Shown: positions 23,598 to 33,061 of the stretch, in pieces
Layout of the letters: every line of letters starts with the position of its first letter
Position numbering within the stretch: the first letter of the stretch is position 1
DNA from: Inquilinus sp052078665
Lineage (GTDB): Bacteria; Pseudomonadota; Alphaproteobacteria; DSM-16000; Inquilinaceae
DNA length: 64,000 bases
NCBI RefSeq assembly: GCF_052078665.1
Contig: NZ_JBQJIK010000022.1
Coordinates: 35,168 to 99,167 of the forward strand
Direction of reading: 5' to 3'
Notes under the pieces: model-generated
What the model saw: only the letters and a program-made list of their open reading frames with translations
Database searches by the model: none
What the model was told of the DNA's origin: nothing
Program-made: the position numbers and the translations under genes

Positions 23598-25409
23598 ATG
23601 GCCGCGCCCGCTTCCGAATTCTCGGCGCCGGCCCTGTTCGGCGTCGAGGTTTCGGCCAAGGGCGCGCGCTGGATCGGCCGCGCCGTGGATGACCGGCTGG
23701 CGCTGGCCCTCTCCCAGCGCCACGCCTTGCCGGAGATCGTCGCCCGGGTGCTGGCGGCGCGCGGCATCGGCCTGGACGACGCGCCCGCCTTCCTCAATCC
23801 GACGCTGCGGGCGCTGCTGCCCGACCCTTCGGTGCTGCGCGACATGGACCGCGCGGCCGAGCGCATCGCCCGGGCGGTGACCGGCGGCGAGGGCATCGCC
23901 GTGTTCGGCGACTACGATGTCGACGGCGCCACCTCGACCGCGCTGATGACCCGCTACCTGCGCGCGGTGGGAGTCGAACCGCAGATCCACATCCCCGACC
24001 GCATTGCCGAGGGCTACGGCCCGAACGCCCAGGCGCTGGAGAAGCTGCGCGCCGGCGGCGCCGGGCTGGTGGTGACGGTCGATTGCGGCACCACCGCCTT
24101 CGATGCGCTGGAGGGCGCCGCCGCCTCCGGCCTCGACGTCGTCGTGATCGACCACCACACGGCGGAGCCGCGGCTGCCCAAGGTGTCGGCCGTGGTCAAC
24201 CCGAACCGGCTGGACCAGGATCCGGGTCTCGGCCAGCTCGCCGCCTGCGGCGTCACCTTCCTGGCCCTGGTGGCCCTCAATCGCGTCCTGCGCCAGGCTG
24301 GCGTCTTCGCCGGCCGGCCCGAGCCGGACCTGATGGCGCTGCTCGACCTGGTGGCGCTCGGCACCATCTGCGACGTGGTGCCGCTGACCGGGCTGAACCG
24401 GGCGCTGGTCGGGCAGGGGCTGAAGGTGATGTCGCAGCGCCGCAACACCGGCCTCGCCGCCCTGGCCGATGTGGCGCGGGTGACCGAGACGGTCGACGCC
24501 TATCACGCCGGCTACATCCTGGGGCCGCGGATCAATGCCGGCGGCCGCATCGGCCGGGCCGATCTCGGCGCCCGGCTGCTGGCCACCGAGGACAAGGCCG
24601 AGGCGGCGCGGATCGCGGCGCTGCTGGACGAGCACAATGTCGACCGCAAGACGGTCGAGGCCGAGGTGATGGCGGCGGCGACCGCCCAGGTCGAGGCGGC
24701 CGATGCCGGGCCGGTGATCGTGGTGGCGGGCGAGGGCTGGCATCCCGGCGTGGTCGGCATCGTCGCCGGCCGGCTGCGCGAGCGCTACGGCCGGCCGTCC
24801 TGCGTCGTCGGGTTCGAGGGCGGCATCGGCAAGGCGTCGGGCCGCTCGCTGCCGGGGGTCGATCTCGGCGCCGCGGTGATCGCGGCGCGCCAGGCCGGGC
24901 TGCTGCTGTCGGGCGGCGGCCACCGCATGGCCGCGGGCTTCACCGTGCGGCAGGAGCGGGTGGCCGAGCTGCGCGCCTATCTGACCGAGCATATCGACGG
25001 CCAGGTAGCGGCGCAGCCCGGGGAGCCGATGGTGCCGCTGGTCGAGCTGGACGGCACGCTGGTGGTCGAGGCGGCGACGGTCGAGCTGGCCGAGACACTG
25101 AGCCGCCTAGGCCCCTACGGCGCCGGCAACCCGGAGCCGCGCTTCGCCCTGCCGCGGGTGCGGGTGGTGGCGGCGTCGGTGGTCGGCAGCGGCGGCCACG
25201 TCGCCTGCACCCTGGTCGGGCCGGACGGCGGCCGGCTGCGGGCGATCGCCTTCCGCTGCGCCGACCAGCCGGTGGGCCAGACGCTGCTGCGCCGCGACGC
25301 GCTGCTGCATGTCGCCGGCACGCTGCGGCTGGACCGCTGGAACGGCAACGTCCGGGTGCAGCTGTTCATCGAGGACGTGGCGCCGGTCTGGGGGGCGGAA
25401 AGCGCTTGA
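23598..25409 (+). CDS. recJ: Single-stranded-DNA-specific exonuclease RecJ
   Basis: Protein of 603 residues. DHH phosphoesterase motifs are visible: FGDYDVDGATS (metal site), VDCGTT and VVIDHHTAE. The DHHA1 motif is GGGHRMAAGF, followed by an OB-like C-terminal domain. It degrades single strands 5' to 3' in recombination and mismatch repair. It starts 11 bp after glpX and ends 38 bp before tRNA-Glu. Confidence 0.97.
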   Translation: MAAPASEFSAPALFGVEVSAKGARWIGRAVDDRLALALSQRHALPEIVARVLAARGIGLDDAPAFLNPTLRALLPDPSVLRDMDRAAERIARAVTGGEGIAVFGDYDVDGATSTALMTRYLRAVGVEPQIHIPDRIAEGYGPNAQALEKLRAGGAGLVVTVDCGTTAFDALEGAAASGLDVVVIDHHTAEPRLPKVSAVVNPNRLDQDPGLGQLAACGVTFLALVALNRVLRQAGVFAGRPEPDLMALLDLVALGTICDVVPLTGLNRALVGQGLKVMSQRRNTGLAALADVARVTETVDAYHAGYILGPRINAGGRIGRADLGARLLATEDKAEAARIAALLDEHNVDRKTVEAEVMAAATAQVEAADAGPVIVVAGEGWHPGVVGIVAGRLRERYGRPSCVVGFEGGIGKASGRSLPGVDLGAAVIAARQAGLLLSGGGHRMAAGFTVRQERVAELRAYLTEHIDGQVAAQPGEPMVPLVELDGTLVVEAATVELAETLSRLGPYGAGNPEPRFALPRVRVVAASVVGSGGHVACTLVGPDGGRLRAIAFRCADQPVGQTLLRRDALLHVAGTLRLDRWNGNVRVQLFIEDVAPVWGAESA

Positions 25410-25447
25410 TTTCCACGGCCGCTGCCGTTAGGTCTCTGCGCCGCGCC

Positions 25448-25523
25448 GACCCCTTCGTCTAGAGGCCTAGGACACCGCCCTTTCACGGCGGTAACACGGG
25501 TTCGAATCCCGTAGGGGTCGCCA
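25448..25523 (+). tRNA. tRNA-Glu (TTC)
   Basis: A full cloverleaf can be folded. The acceptor GACCCCT pairs with AGGGGTC. The anticodon stem CCGCC/GGCGG encloses CTTTCAC with anticodon TTC at 25482-25484. The T arm ACGGG-TTCGAAT-CCCGT is intact, and CCA is encoded at 25521-25523. The recombinase remnant on the other strand reads into its 3' half. Confidence 0.97.
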
Positions 25524-26813
25524 CTTCGGAATGGAACTGGGCACCCCAAACGCCGCCGTCTCCACTCCGGCAGTGGCGGTAAGTGCCCTCAGAAGCTCGC
25601 TTTTCGCGCCTGTAATCCGGATTTCCCGGCCTTCAATGACATCAACGCGCTGCGCCAGGGCGCGGCGATGGTCGCGTCGGAATGTTCCATCTACGTTCCG
25701 TAGCTTGCGTCGCCCCGCCTGGGCGAATCTGTGGAGCGCGTCCGGCGTTGCCGAGGTGCCGGCTCCCGTGACAAGAGAAGACACTCGGTCAGCATCGGCC
25801 CGCGCCTGATCGCGGATCGCGGCGAGTTCCGCCACCCGGTCCTTCAACGCCGGGTCGCTCAGGTCGGCGATGCCATTCTCGATCGCCTGGTAGAGCCGGT
25901 TCAGCTTCGCCTCGGCCTCTGTCGCCCGCTTGCGAAGCTCGGTGATACATTCATCGCATCGTTCCAGGAGATGCCTCAGGATCTCCTGGAAGCGCCGCGG
26001 ATCGAGTAGCCGCCACTCGAGATGATCGATGACCGCACGGTCGAGTTTGTCCATCCGCACGCTCTGGCCCGAGCAGCCCCGATTGCCCTGACGAGCTGCC
26101 GTCGAGCAAGTGTAGTGGCGATATCGGCCGCTCTTGCCCGTGCGCAGGGTCATCGGCCCACCGCAGATCGCGCAAAAGCAGATGCCGGTCAATAGGGTCG
26201 GCCCGCTGACCACTCGCGCCGCCGTCCATTGCGGGCTGCGCGACCGGAGGATCTTCTGGATCGTGTCGAATTCTTCCTCTGTCACGAGCGGCGGAACGGC
26301 GATCTCGACAATCTCGCCCTCCGGCTTCGGCACCCTGGTCTTGAAGTTGAGCTTGTTGAACCGGTGCCGGCCGACATAGCTCGTGTTGGTGAGAACCTTG
26401 TGGACCGAAGCAACGCCCCAGCGCCCGCCGCCGCGGGTGCGGATGCTGCCCCCCGCTGCTCGGCGGCGATGATGCGGTAGCCGATCGGAGGCCGAGCGCC
26501 GTTCCAATAGCCCTTGCGCGCGTTCTCCTTCATCGCCCGGAAGGTGTGTTTGCCGTTCTCCTTCGACTGGTACTCATCGAACAGCGCCATGATCTGCCGG
26601 ATCTTGTGGCTCATCGGATCGTCGCCAAGCTCCTGGGTGATCGAGACGAGCCGGACGTTGCTCTTGGCGAGCTTCCGCACATGGGACTCAAGCTGAAACT
26701 GGTCCGGAAGAAGCGCGAGAAGGAATGGACGACGATGACATCGAGGCCGACGGCCTGCCGGTGCCAGCGTCGATGAGCCGTTGAAACTCCGGGCGGCGAT
26801 CATCCGTCGCGTT
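25467..26813 (-). pseudogene. Decayed large serine recombinase at tRNA-Glu
   Basis: Reading from the right on the minus strand, pieces of one serine recombinase follow each other in different frames. ATDDRRPEFQRLID (near 26810) is followed by DVIVVHSFSRFFR (near 26735), then DQFQLESHVRKLAKSN to AAEQRG (26700-26470). After a further shift comes GIRTRGGGRWG-like IRTRGGGRWGVASVHKVLTN with the zinc ribbon CFCAICGGPM and CSTAARQGNRGC, and a coiled coil. The catalytic N-terminus is missing, and about 40 codons are absent before IRTRGGG. The last frame runs into tRNA-Glu (PLRDSNPCYRRERAVS). It cannot be active. Confidence 0.88.
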
Positions 26814-27158
26814 TGGCCCGACCACCCGCCTTTCGCCACCGGCCGGTTCGTCCCCTTTGCGGACATTCGCGAGCCACCCCGGCTAATCCAGAGCGGACAT
26901 TTCCGGCGATCAATCAGCGCCCGAAAGCGGCCTCTCCGCATGGTGGCCAGAGCCTCCTCAATCCGGCCAGCCTGGCCAGTCTTCGTCGACCTGGTTGTCG
27001 ATGCGCAGATCATTATAACTTCCACGAATAGGCCGTCACCCAATCAATATTGGACAGAATATATATAGCCGCCTAAGCATCCAACATAGCGTCGGAGATC
27101 CAACCGCACGGAATTTGCCGTTCCGGTGAGTGACATCAGGTCAAGGGAGAGATGCCAG
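26814..27158. other. Spacer between recombinase remnant and esterase
   Basis: A 345-bp stretch that becomes A/T-rich near 27010-27070. It contains the motif site at 27042-27060 and no intact gene. The left part may include unrecognisable recombinase N-terminus. Confidence 0.5.
27042..27060 (+). promoter_or_regulatory. Candidate regulatory site, copy 1
   Basis: AATCAATATTGGAC followed by AGAAT. The first 14 bp are identical to 30993-31006, upstream of the next transport operon. TTGGAC could also serve as a -35 element. It lies about 100 bp before the esterase start. Confidence 0.45.
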
Positions 27159-28694
27159 ATGGACCCGATCGTCGAAACGACACACGGAAAGCTGCGCGGA
27201 ACGAACGTCGGCGGGGTCCAGGTCTTTCGGGGCGTCAGATACGGTGACACGACCGCGGGCGAGAACCGTTTCCGGCCGCCGCAATCGCCGCGAAAATGGT
27301 CCGGCGTCGAGGACGCAAAACGTCCCGGTGCCTCGGCCCCGCAACTGGTGTGCCCGGAAAACACCGACCCTTTTTTCGCCTGGTACTCCCAGATCGAACC
27401 GACGAGGGAGGATTGCCTCTTCCTGAACGTGTTCACACCGGGACGCGGCACCAGCCGCCGGCCGGTGATGGTCTGGATTCATGGCGGCGGCTGGCACAGT
27501 TTTGCCGGCACTGCTCCGGGGTTCGACGGCAACGCCCTGGCGCGCAACGAAGATGTCGTGGTGGTCGCGATCAACCACAGGCTGGGCGTCTTCGGTCACC
27601 TGGCTCTCGACGGAAACGACGAACGGTTCGCCAATTCGGGCAATGCCGGCCTGCTCGACATCGTCGCGGCCCTGGAGTGGGTGCGCGACAATGCGGACTC
27701 CTTCGGCGGCGATCCGGCGAATGTCACGATATTCGGTGAATCCGGTGGCGCATCGAAGGTCGCAGCGCTCTTGTCCCTGCGGCGGGCGAGGGGGCTGTTT
27801 CACCGGGCCATCGTCCAGAGCACCGGCAGCGGAATGACGCTTGCGACTCCAGCCGGGGCCGAGGCGTCGGCGGGCGCGTTGAGCCGGGCCCTCGGGCTGC
27901 AACGTCTCGATCCGCGGATCATGCAGGGTCTGCCTGTGGAGGTGATCCTTGAAGCGACCAGACGCGCGGGGCCGTTCCGCGGAATGATCGATGGGCGGAA
28001 TTTCGACGGACATCCCTTCGACGATGCTGCGCCGGAGACAGCCGCGGACGTGCCCCTGATGCTGGGATGCACGATGACCGAGGGAACCTACTACATGCGC
28101 GGCGACCCCCGGAACTTCGCTCTCGAGCTCGCCGATGTGCGGCGCCGGCTTGCGCGGTTCCTGGCCGTCGACGAGCAAAAGGTGGAGCAGATCATCGACG
28201 TCTATCGGTCGGTGTATCCGACGGCTTCGCCCAGCCGGCTGCTGTTTCTGTGCTTTTCGGACTACATGTTCAAGCGCTGTACCTACCGGATCGCCGAACT
28301 GCAGTCCCGGTCGGCCCGCGCGCCGGTCTACGCCTATCACTTCGAGTGGCAGACCCCCATTGAGGGCGGGCGCATGGGTTCGCCTCACACCTGCGAGGTC
28401 CCTTTCATCTTCGGTACGACAGCGGCCGCGGCTGCCTGCGTCGGCGGCGGGGCCGACATCCCGGCCATGACACGGCGGATGATGGCGAGCTGGGCCGCGT
28501 TTGCGCGGAGTGGCAGCCCGGACAACGCCACGCTTCCCCAATGGCTGCCGTTCGACCCGGTCCGGAAGCGGATGATGCGGCTGGATACCGAATGCACGGT
28601 CGAGAGCAATCCGGGCGGTGCAGCCCGCGCCGCCCTGGATGAGTTGCCGCATTTCGGCTACGGCCACTCGATCCCTGCGATCATCGCGGATTGA
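27159..28694 (+). CDS. Carboxylesterase type B family protein
   Basis: Alpha/beta hydrolase of 511 residues. The early segment VQVFRGVRYGDTTAGENRF, the disulfide region EDCLFLNVF, the oxyanion hole WIHGGGW and the nucleophile elbow GESGG (Ser195) are all present. His and Glu of the triad lie in the C-terminal half (HTCEVPFIFG). No signal peptide is seen, so it is probably cytosolic. The ATG at 27159 has AAGGGAGAG upstream. It is the first gene of the accessory cluster and would cleave an ester or carbamate. The substrate is unknown. Confidence 0.9.
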   Translation: MDPIVETTHGKLRGTNVGGVQVFRGVRYGDTTAGENRFRPPQSPRKWSGVEDAKRPGASAPQLVCPENTDPFFAWYSQIEPTREDCLFLNVFTPGRGTSRRPVMVWIHGGGWHSFAGTAPGFDGNALARNEDVVVVAINHRLGVFGHLALDGNDERFANSGNAGLLDIVAALEWVRDNADSFGGDPANVTIFGESGGASKVAALLSLRRARGLFHRAIVQSTGSGMTLATPAGAEASAGALSRALGLQRLDPRIMQGLPVEVILEATRRAGPFRGMIDGRNFDGHPFDDAAPETAADVPLMLGCTMTEGTYYMRGDPRNFALELADVRRRLARFLAVDEQKVEQIIDVYRSVYPTASPSRLLFLCFSDYMFKRCTYRIAELQSRSARAPVYAYHFEWQTPIEGGRMGSPHTCEVPFIFGTTAAAAACVGGGADIPAMTRRMMASWAAFARSGSPDNATLPQWLPFDPVRKRMMRLDTECTVESNPGGAARAALDELPHFGYGHSIPAIIAD

Positions 28695-28775
28695 GGCACT
28701 GGATTTTCGCCGGGAGGTCACGGGCTCCTGCCCCTTGTTGGCGTCTCTGGCTATATAACCAATGAGAATCGCACC

Positions 28776-29858
28776 ATGGAGGAGAGGACCCGCGAGCGGC
28801 TGCTGAAGAAGTGCCCTCACCTTCGGGTGGTGCTGTCGAGCGACATCGGCCGCCTTGGGCTGCTCGAGCGCGAGAACGCGGCGATCATGAATGCCGGCCT
28901 GCTGGCACTCAGCAACCGCACGATGGCGGCGTTCGAACGGGCGCTGACCACGGCCGGCCTCGACTGCCCGTTTTTTATCACCCAGAACGACGGCACGCTG
29001 ATGAACGCCGAGACGGTGAAGGCGTTTCCCGTGCTCACCTTCGCGTCCGGCCCCACCAACTCCATGCGCGGCGCGGCGTTTCTCACCGGTCTGCACGACG
29101 CCATCGTCGTCGATATCGGCGGCACCACCTCGGACATCGGCACGCTGCAGCGGGGCTTTCCGCGCCAGGCGGCGACCGTCGTCGACATCGGCGGCGTCCG
29201 AACCAATTTCCGCATGCCGGACGTGCTGGCCCTCGGTCTTGGCGGAGGCTCATTGGTGTTCGAAGCGAGTGATGGCGCGGTCAAGGTCGGTCCGCAGTCG
29301 GTGGGTTACCGCATCACCAGCGAGGCCCGGGTCTTTGGCGGGCGCACGCTGACGGCGACCGACATCGCGGTTGCGCTCGGCGAGGCCCGGGTGGGGACGC
29401 ACCAGGACGCCGTCGGATCGCTCGACCCAGCGCTGCTGGCAAAGGCACGCGCCGAGATGACGGCCATCCTGGAGCGCGGAGTGGAACGATGCCGCATCTC
29501 GCCACGGCCGACGCCGGTGATCGCGGTCGGCGGCGGCTCGATCCTGATGCCGGATCGTATCGGCGACCTCGAAGTGCTCCGCCCGGAGAATTTCGCCGTC
29601 GCCAATGCCGTCGGCGCGGCCATTGCCCAGATCAGCAGCGAGACGGATCGGATCTTTTCGCTGGAGAACGGCCTGACCCGCGAACTCTGCCTGAAGCAGG
29701 CCGAGGACGAGGCGCGCGCCAAGGCGGTGCAGGCGGGTGCGCGAGCCGAGACCATTGAGGTGGTCGAGCGCGAGGACGTGCCGCTTGCCTATCTGCCGGG
29801 CAACGCGATCCGCATCAATGTGAAGGTGGTCGGTGACATGGGGGACCTCGATGCCTGA
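28776..29858 (+). CDS. Hydantoinase/oxoprolinase family protein, 5'-truncated
   Basis: The 360 residues match the C-terminal two thirds of HyuA-type proteins: IGRLGLLERENAAIMNAGL, FITQNDGTLMN, FASGPTNSMRGAAFL, VVDIGGTTSDIG and GGVRTNFRMPDVLALGLGGG. Complete members are about 520 residues and begin with an ATP-binding DVGGTNT loop, which is missing. In-frame homologous-looking codons (VGVSGYITNENRT) continue upstream of the ATG until about 28725. This indicates a deletion that fused the esterase end to the middle of the gene. It overlaps the DUF917 gene by 8 bp. It may be inactive. Confidence 0.85.
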   Translation: MEERTRERLLKKCPHLRVVLSSDIGRLGLLERENAAIMNAGLLALSNRTMAAFERALTTAGLDCPFFITQNDGTLMNAETVKAFPVLTFASGPTNSMRGAAFLTGLHDAIVVDIGGTTSDIGTLQRGFPRQAATVVDIGGVRTNFRMPDVLALGLGGGSLVFEASDGAVKVGPQSVGYRITSEARVFGGRTLTATDIAVALGEARVGTHQDAVGSLDPALLAKARAEMTAILERGVERCRISPRPTPVIAVGGGSILMPDRIGDLEVLRPENFAVANAVGAAIAQISSETDRIFSLENGLTRELCLKQAEDEARAKAVQAGARAETIEVVEREDVPLAYLPGNAIRINVKVVGDMGDLDA

Positions 29859-30954
29859 GCGACAGGCGAAGACCTGGAGCCTCGACGAGGCGATGCTCGA
29901 CGCGCTGGAGATCGGCGCCGGCATCCTCGGCATCGGCGGCGGCAGCAGCCCCTATCTCGGCAAGCTTCGGGCGCGCCAGGTGCTGCGCGAGGGTGGCGAA
30001 ATGACGATCCTGTCGCTGGCGGAGCTGACGGATGACGCCAGGGTCGTGCCGATCGGCGGCGTCGGCGCGCCGGTCGTCTCCTTCGAGCGCACCAAGGAAG
30101 GCCGCGAGGGATTGCGCTGCGTGCGGGCGATGGAAGATCGGCTCGGCATTCGCGTCGACGCCATCGCCTGCCAGGAGATCGGCGGCGCGAACGCCATGGA
30201 GCCGCTGATCGTGGCGTCGATGGCGGGCATTCCCGTGGTGGACTGCGACGGCATGGGCCGTGCCTTTCCGGAAATGCAGATGACGACCTATTCCATTTAC
30301 GGCCATCGCTCGACCCCATCGGCGATGTGCGACCCACACGGCAACGTGGTCATCTTCGACCACGCCATCTCCGAGAAATGGCACGAGCGGATGGTGCGGG
30401 CCTGCGTCGTCGCACAGGGCGGCTCGTCGGTCCTCGCCTGCGCGCCGATGGCCGGCGCCTTCGTCAGGCAGCATGCGATCCCGCATTCCTACAGCAGGGC
30501 CATCGCACTCGGGAACACCGTCCTCGAAGCCGTCCGCAGCCACGCCGACCCTGTTGCCGCCATTTGCAGCCGTGAGGGCGGGATCATCATCTTCCGCGGC
30601 AAGATCAGTGACCTCAAGCGTCACCTGGGCGGCGGCTTCGTGACCGGCGAGGCGACGCTCGCGGGCTTCGACGATTTCGACGGCGGCACGGCCTCGGTGC
30701 TGATTCAGAACGAAAACCTCGTCTTCTCGCGCGACGGCGAGGTCGAAGTCGTCGTCCCGGACCTGATCGTCATCCTCGATATCGACACGGGCCAGGCGAT
30801 CAATACGGAGATGCTGCGCTACGGACAGCGCGTGGCCGTTCTGGCGCTGCCCTCGCATCCGCTCCTGCGAACGGCCGAGGCTCTCGACGTGGTCGGGCCT
30901 GCGGGCTTCGGTTTCACCGACCTGACGTGGCGGCCGATGCGCACGAGCAGTTGA
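29851..30954 (+). CDS. DUF917 family protein
   Basis: Protein of 367 residues with the DUF917 features: GAGILGIGGGSSPYLG near the N-terminus, QEIGGANAMEPL, VVDCDGMGRAFPEMQM, and a C-terminal beta-rich part with VVPDLIVILD. Proteins of this family are regularly encoded next to hydantoinase/oxoprolinase genes and are thought to act with them on cyclic amides. The start at 29851 overlaps the previous stop (ATGCCTGA) and has GGGGGAC upstream; translation is probably coupled. Soluble. Confidence 0.88.
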   Translation: MPERQAKTWSLDEAMLDALEIGAGILGIGGGSSPYLGKLRARQVLREGGEMTILSLAELTDDARVVPIGGVGAPVVSFERTKEGREGLRCVRAMEDRLGIRVDAIACQEIGGANAMEPLIVASMAGIPVVDCDGMGRAFPEMQMTTYSIYGHRSTPSAMCDPHGNVVIFDHAISEKWHERMVRACVVAQGGSSVLACAPMAGAFVRQHAIPHSYSRAIALGNTVLEAVRSHADPVAAICSREGGIIIFRGKISDLKRHLGGGFVTGEATLAGFDDFDGGTASVLIQNENLVFSRDGEVEVVVPDLIVILDIDTGQAINTEMLRYGQRVAVLALPSHPLLRTAEALDVVGPAGFGFTDLTWRPMRTSS

Positions 30955-30992
30955 TCAGAGTTCCCATAACTAAAAAGAATAAAGACAGGAAA

Positions 30993-31011
30993 AATCAATA
31001 TTGGACGTAAT
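30993..31011 (+). promoter_or_regulatory. Candidate regulatory site, copy 2
   Basis: AATCAATATTGGAC followed by GTAAT, matching copy 1 at 27042. It lies in an A/T-rich spacer about 155 bp before the binding-protein start. A separate hairpin (TCCGGCCG with CGGCCGGA, 31119-31136) sits between site and gene. Confidence 0.45.
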
Positions 31012-31165
31012 GATCTGCCCTCGAATAGCATCGACGATCGGTGGCGGGACATCATCGGACCACTGGCCCGAGATCGGCCACTGGAGGTGGTGAATTCAGC
31101 AGCCGAAACAAAAACAGCTCCGGCCGAACGGCCGGAAGCATGGCTCAAAACAGGGAACGAGAAGA

Positions 31166-32083
31166 ATGAAGACGACTGGGAATCTCTCGCGAACAGCAGT
31201 ACGGGTGGCATTCGCTACCTGGGCACTGGCATCCGTCGGAATTGCGGCCGCTGCAGAGCCGGCCGGCTTCAACTCGGACACCGTTGCGACCGATCCGGCT
31301 CTGGCTGCCAAGCTGCCGGAACACATCGCCAAGGCGGGCGTGCTGGTCATCGGTGCCGACACGTCCTATGCGCCCTGGGAGTACATTTCCGAGAAGGACG
31401 GCCAGACGCCGGAGGGCATTGACGTCGACATCGCCAAGGCGATGGCGAAGACCTGGGGTGTGAAGCTGGATTTCCAGACAGCGCAGTTCGACGCGATCCT
31501 GCCGGCACTGGGCCCCAAATACGATCTCGGCATTTCCGCCTTCTCGATCACCAACGAGCGGATGAAGGCGGTGAACTTCGTCAGCTACTTCCAGTCCGGC
31601 AGTCTCTGGGCAGTCAAGGCCGGCAATCCGGCCGGCTTTGATCCGAAGGACATCTGTGGGCGCGTGATCGCGATCCAGAGCGGTTCGTTCCACGAGGATC
31701 TCGTTCGGCAGGAAAGCGAAGCCTGCGTGGCGGCTGGCAAGAAAACCATCGAGATGGTGCCGTTCTCGGCTCAGACCGAAGCCCTGACCCGTGTCGCGGC
31801 CGGCGGGGCCGATGCAACCATTTCGGGTTCCTCGACCATCGGCTACGCCGCCAAGCAGTCCGATGGCCGGTTGGAAACGCTTCGACCCACCGGCGCTTTG
31901 GGCGAGTTCGGCCTGAACGGCATCGCCATCGCCAAGAAGGACACGGCGCTGACCGATCTGGTGGCCGAGACCACCAACAAGCTGATCAAGGACGGGATCT
32001 ACAAACAGATCTTTGCCACTTGGGGCGTAGACGATTCCGCCATTCCCCTCGCCGAGATCAATCCGAAGGTCAAGGACTACTAG
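31166..32083 (+). CDS. Amino-acid-type ABC transporter substrate-binding protein
   Basis: Family 3 solute-binding protein of 305 residues with a Sec signal (RTAVRVAFATWALASVGIAA). Segments GADTSYAPWEY, PEGIDVDIAKAMAKTWGV, FDAILPALGPKYDLGISAFS and QSGSFHEDL define the two lobes of the polar amino-acid binding fold. It delivers substrate to the permease and ATPase that follow (32119 and 33062). Specificity is not readable, though cluster context suggests an acylated or cyclic amino-acid derivative. Confidence 0.92.
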   Translation: MKTTGNLSRTAVRVAFATWALASVGIAAAAEPAGFNSDTVATDPALAAKLPEHIAKAGVLVIGADTSYAPWEYISEKDGQTPEGIDVDIAKAMAKTWGVKLDFQTAQFDAILPALGPKYDLGISAFSITNERMKAVNFVSYFQSGSLWAVKAGNPAGFDPKDICGRVIAIQSGSFHEDLVRQESEACVAAGKKTIEMVPFSAQTEALTRVAAGGADATISGSSTIGYAAKQSDGRLETLRPTGALGEFGLNGIAIAKKDTALTDLVAETTNKLIKDGIYKQIFATWGVDDSAIPLAEINPKVKDY

Positions 32084-32118
32084 GCGATCGTGCGGCCGAG
32101 GGTGGCGGAGCAACCGAC

Positions 32119-33057
32119 GTGAACCAGCAAGCAAACCTCTCAATGACGGAGCCGGAGCGCCTGATCGGCGCTCCGGTTCGATCGGCGGGACCTTCCGGCA
32201 GTGAAGCCGTTCGTCTCAACAAGGTGGTGCCGCGGCGCCATCCGGGCCGCTGGGTGGCCATCGTCGTCCTGCTGTGGCTGGGAATCCTGTTCGCGCACAA
32301 CGTCGCCACCAACGAGAATTTCCACTGGGACGTCTTCGCCAGATACGTCTTCGCACCCCAGGTCCTGCGTGGCGTCGGCTGGACCATCCTCCTGACCATC
32401 GTTGCAATGGCTGTCGCCATTGCACTGGCCCTGGCGCTGATCATGATGCGGGGCTCCGACAACCCGATCCTGACGGGCGGGGCCTGGTTCTGGATCTGGT
32501 TCTTCCGGGGCACGCCGGTCTATACGCAGCTCCTGTTCTGGGGGCTGTTCGCCGTGCTGTTTCCCCGGATATCGCTGTCGATTCCCTTCGGACCGGAACT
32601 CTTCGGGTTCCAGACCAAGTTCCTGATCACGCCGGCCGTCGCCGCCATCGTGGGCCTCGGCTTCAATGAATCGGCGTATCTGGCCGAGATCTTCCGCGCC
32701 GGTTTCAATTCGATCGACCGCGGCCAGCTGGAGGCGGCGCAAGCCCTCGGCATGCGGCAGGGCCGCATCTGGCGGCGAATTCTCATGCCTCAGGCGATGC
32801 GGGTCATCATCCCGCCGACGGGCAACGAGACGATCGGCATGCTCAAGATGACGTCCCTCGTCCTCGCCATACCGTTCACGCTCGACCTGATGTTCGCCAC
32901 CAACGCCATCGCTAACCGGCTCTATCTGCCCGTGCCGCTGCTGCTCGTCGCGGGTTTCTGGTTCCTCGCCGTCACCAGCGTGCTGATGGTCGGCCAGCAC
33001 TATCTGGAGCGCCATTTCGGCAAGGGCGTCGATACGATCCGGACGCGGGTGGAGTAG
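32119..33057 (+). CDS. Amino-acid ABC transporter permease
   Basis: Inner-membrane protein of 312 residues (GTG start at 32119, chosen for GGCGGAG upstream; ATG at 32143 is an alternative). About 60 hydrophilic residues precede the first membrane span (WVAIVVLLWLGILFA). The EAA loop EAAQALGMRQGRIWRRILMP contacts the ATPase. FFRGTPVYTQLLFWG is typical of HisMQ-type permeases. As the only permease of this set it should homodimerise. The ATPase gene follows after 4 bp. Confidence 0.9.
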   Translation: MNQQANLSMTEPERLIGAPVRSAGPSGSEAVRLNKVVPRRHPGRWVAIVVLLWLGILFAHNVATNENFHWDVFARYVFAPQVLRGVGWTILLTIVAMAVAIALALALIMMRGSDNPILTGGAWFWIWFFRGTPVYTQLLFWGLFAVLFPRISLSIPFGPELFGFQTKFLITPAVAAIVGLGFNESAYLAEIFRAGFNSIDRGQLEAAQALGMRQGRIWRRILMPQAMRVIIPPTGNETIGMLKMTSLVLAIPFTLDLMFATNAIANRLYLPVPLLLVAGFWFLAVTSVLMVGQHYLERHFGKGVDTIRTRVE

Positions 33058-33061
33058 TCGG

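Noticed and set aside
23379..24992. Minus-strand open frame across recJ
   Set aside because: His/Gln/Arg-rich shadow of a clear recJ gene.
28753..28770. ATAACCAATGAGAATC as a further copy of the LysR-type motif
   Set aside because: It lies in the in-frame remnant of the hydantoinase gene and is better explained as former coding sequence.
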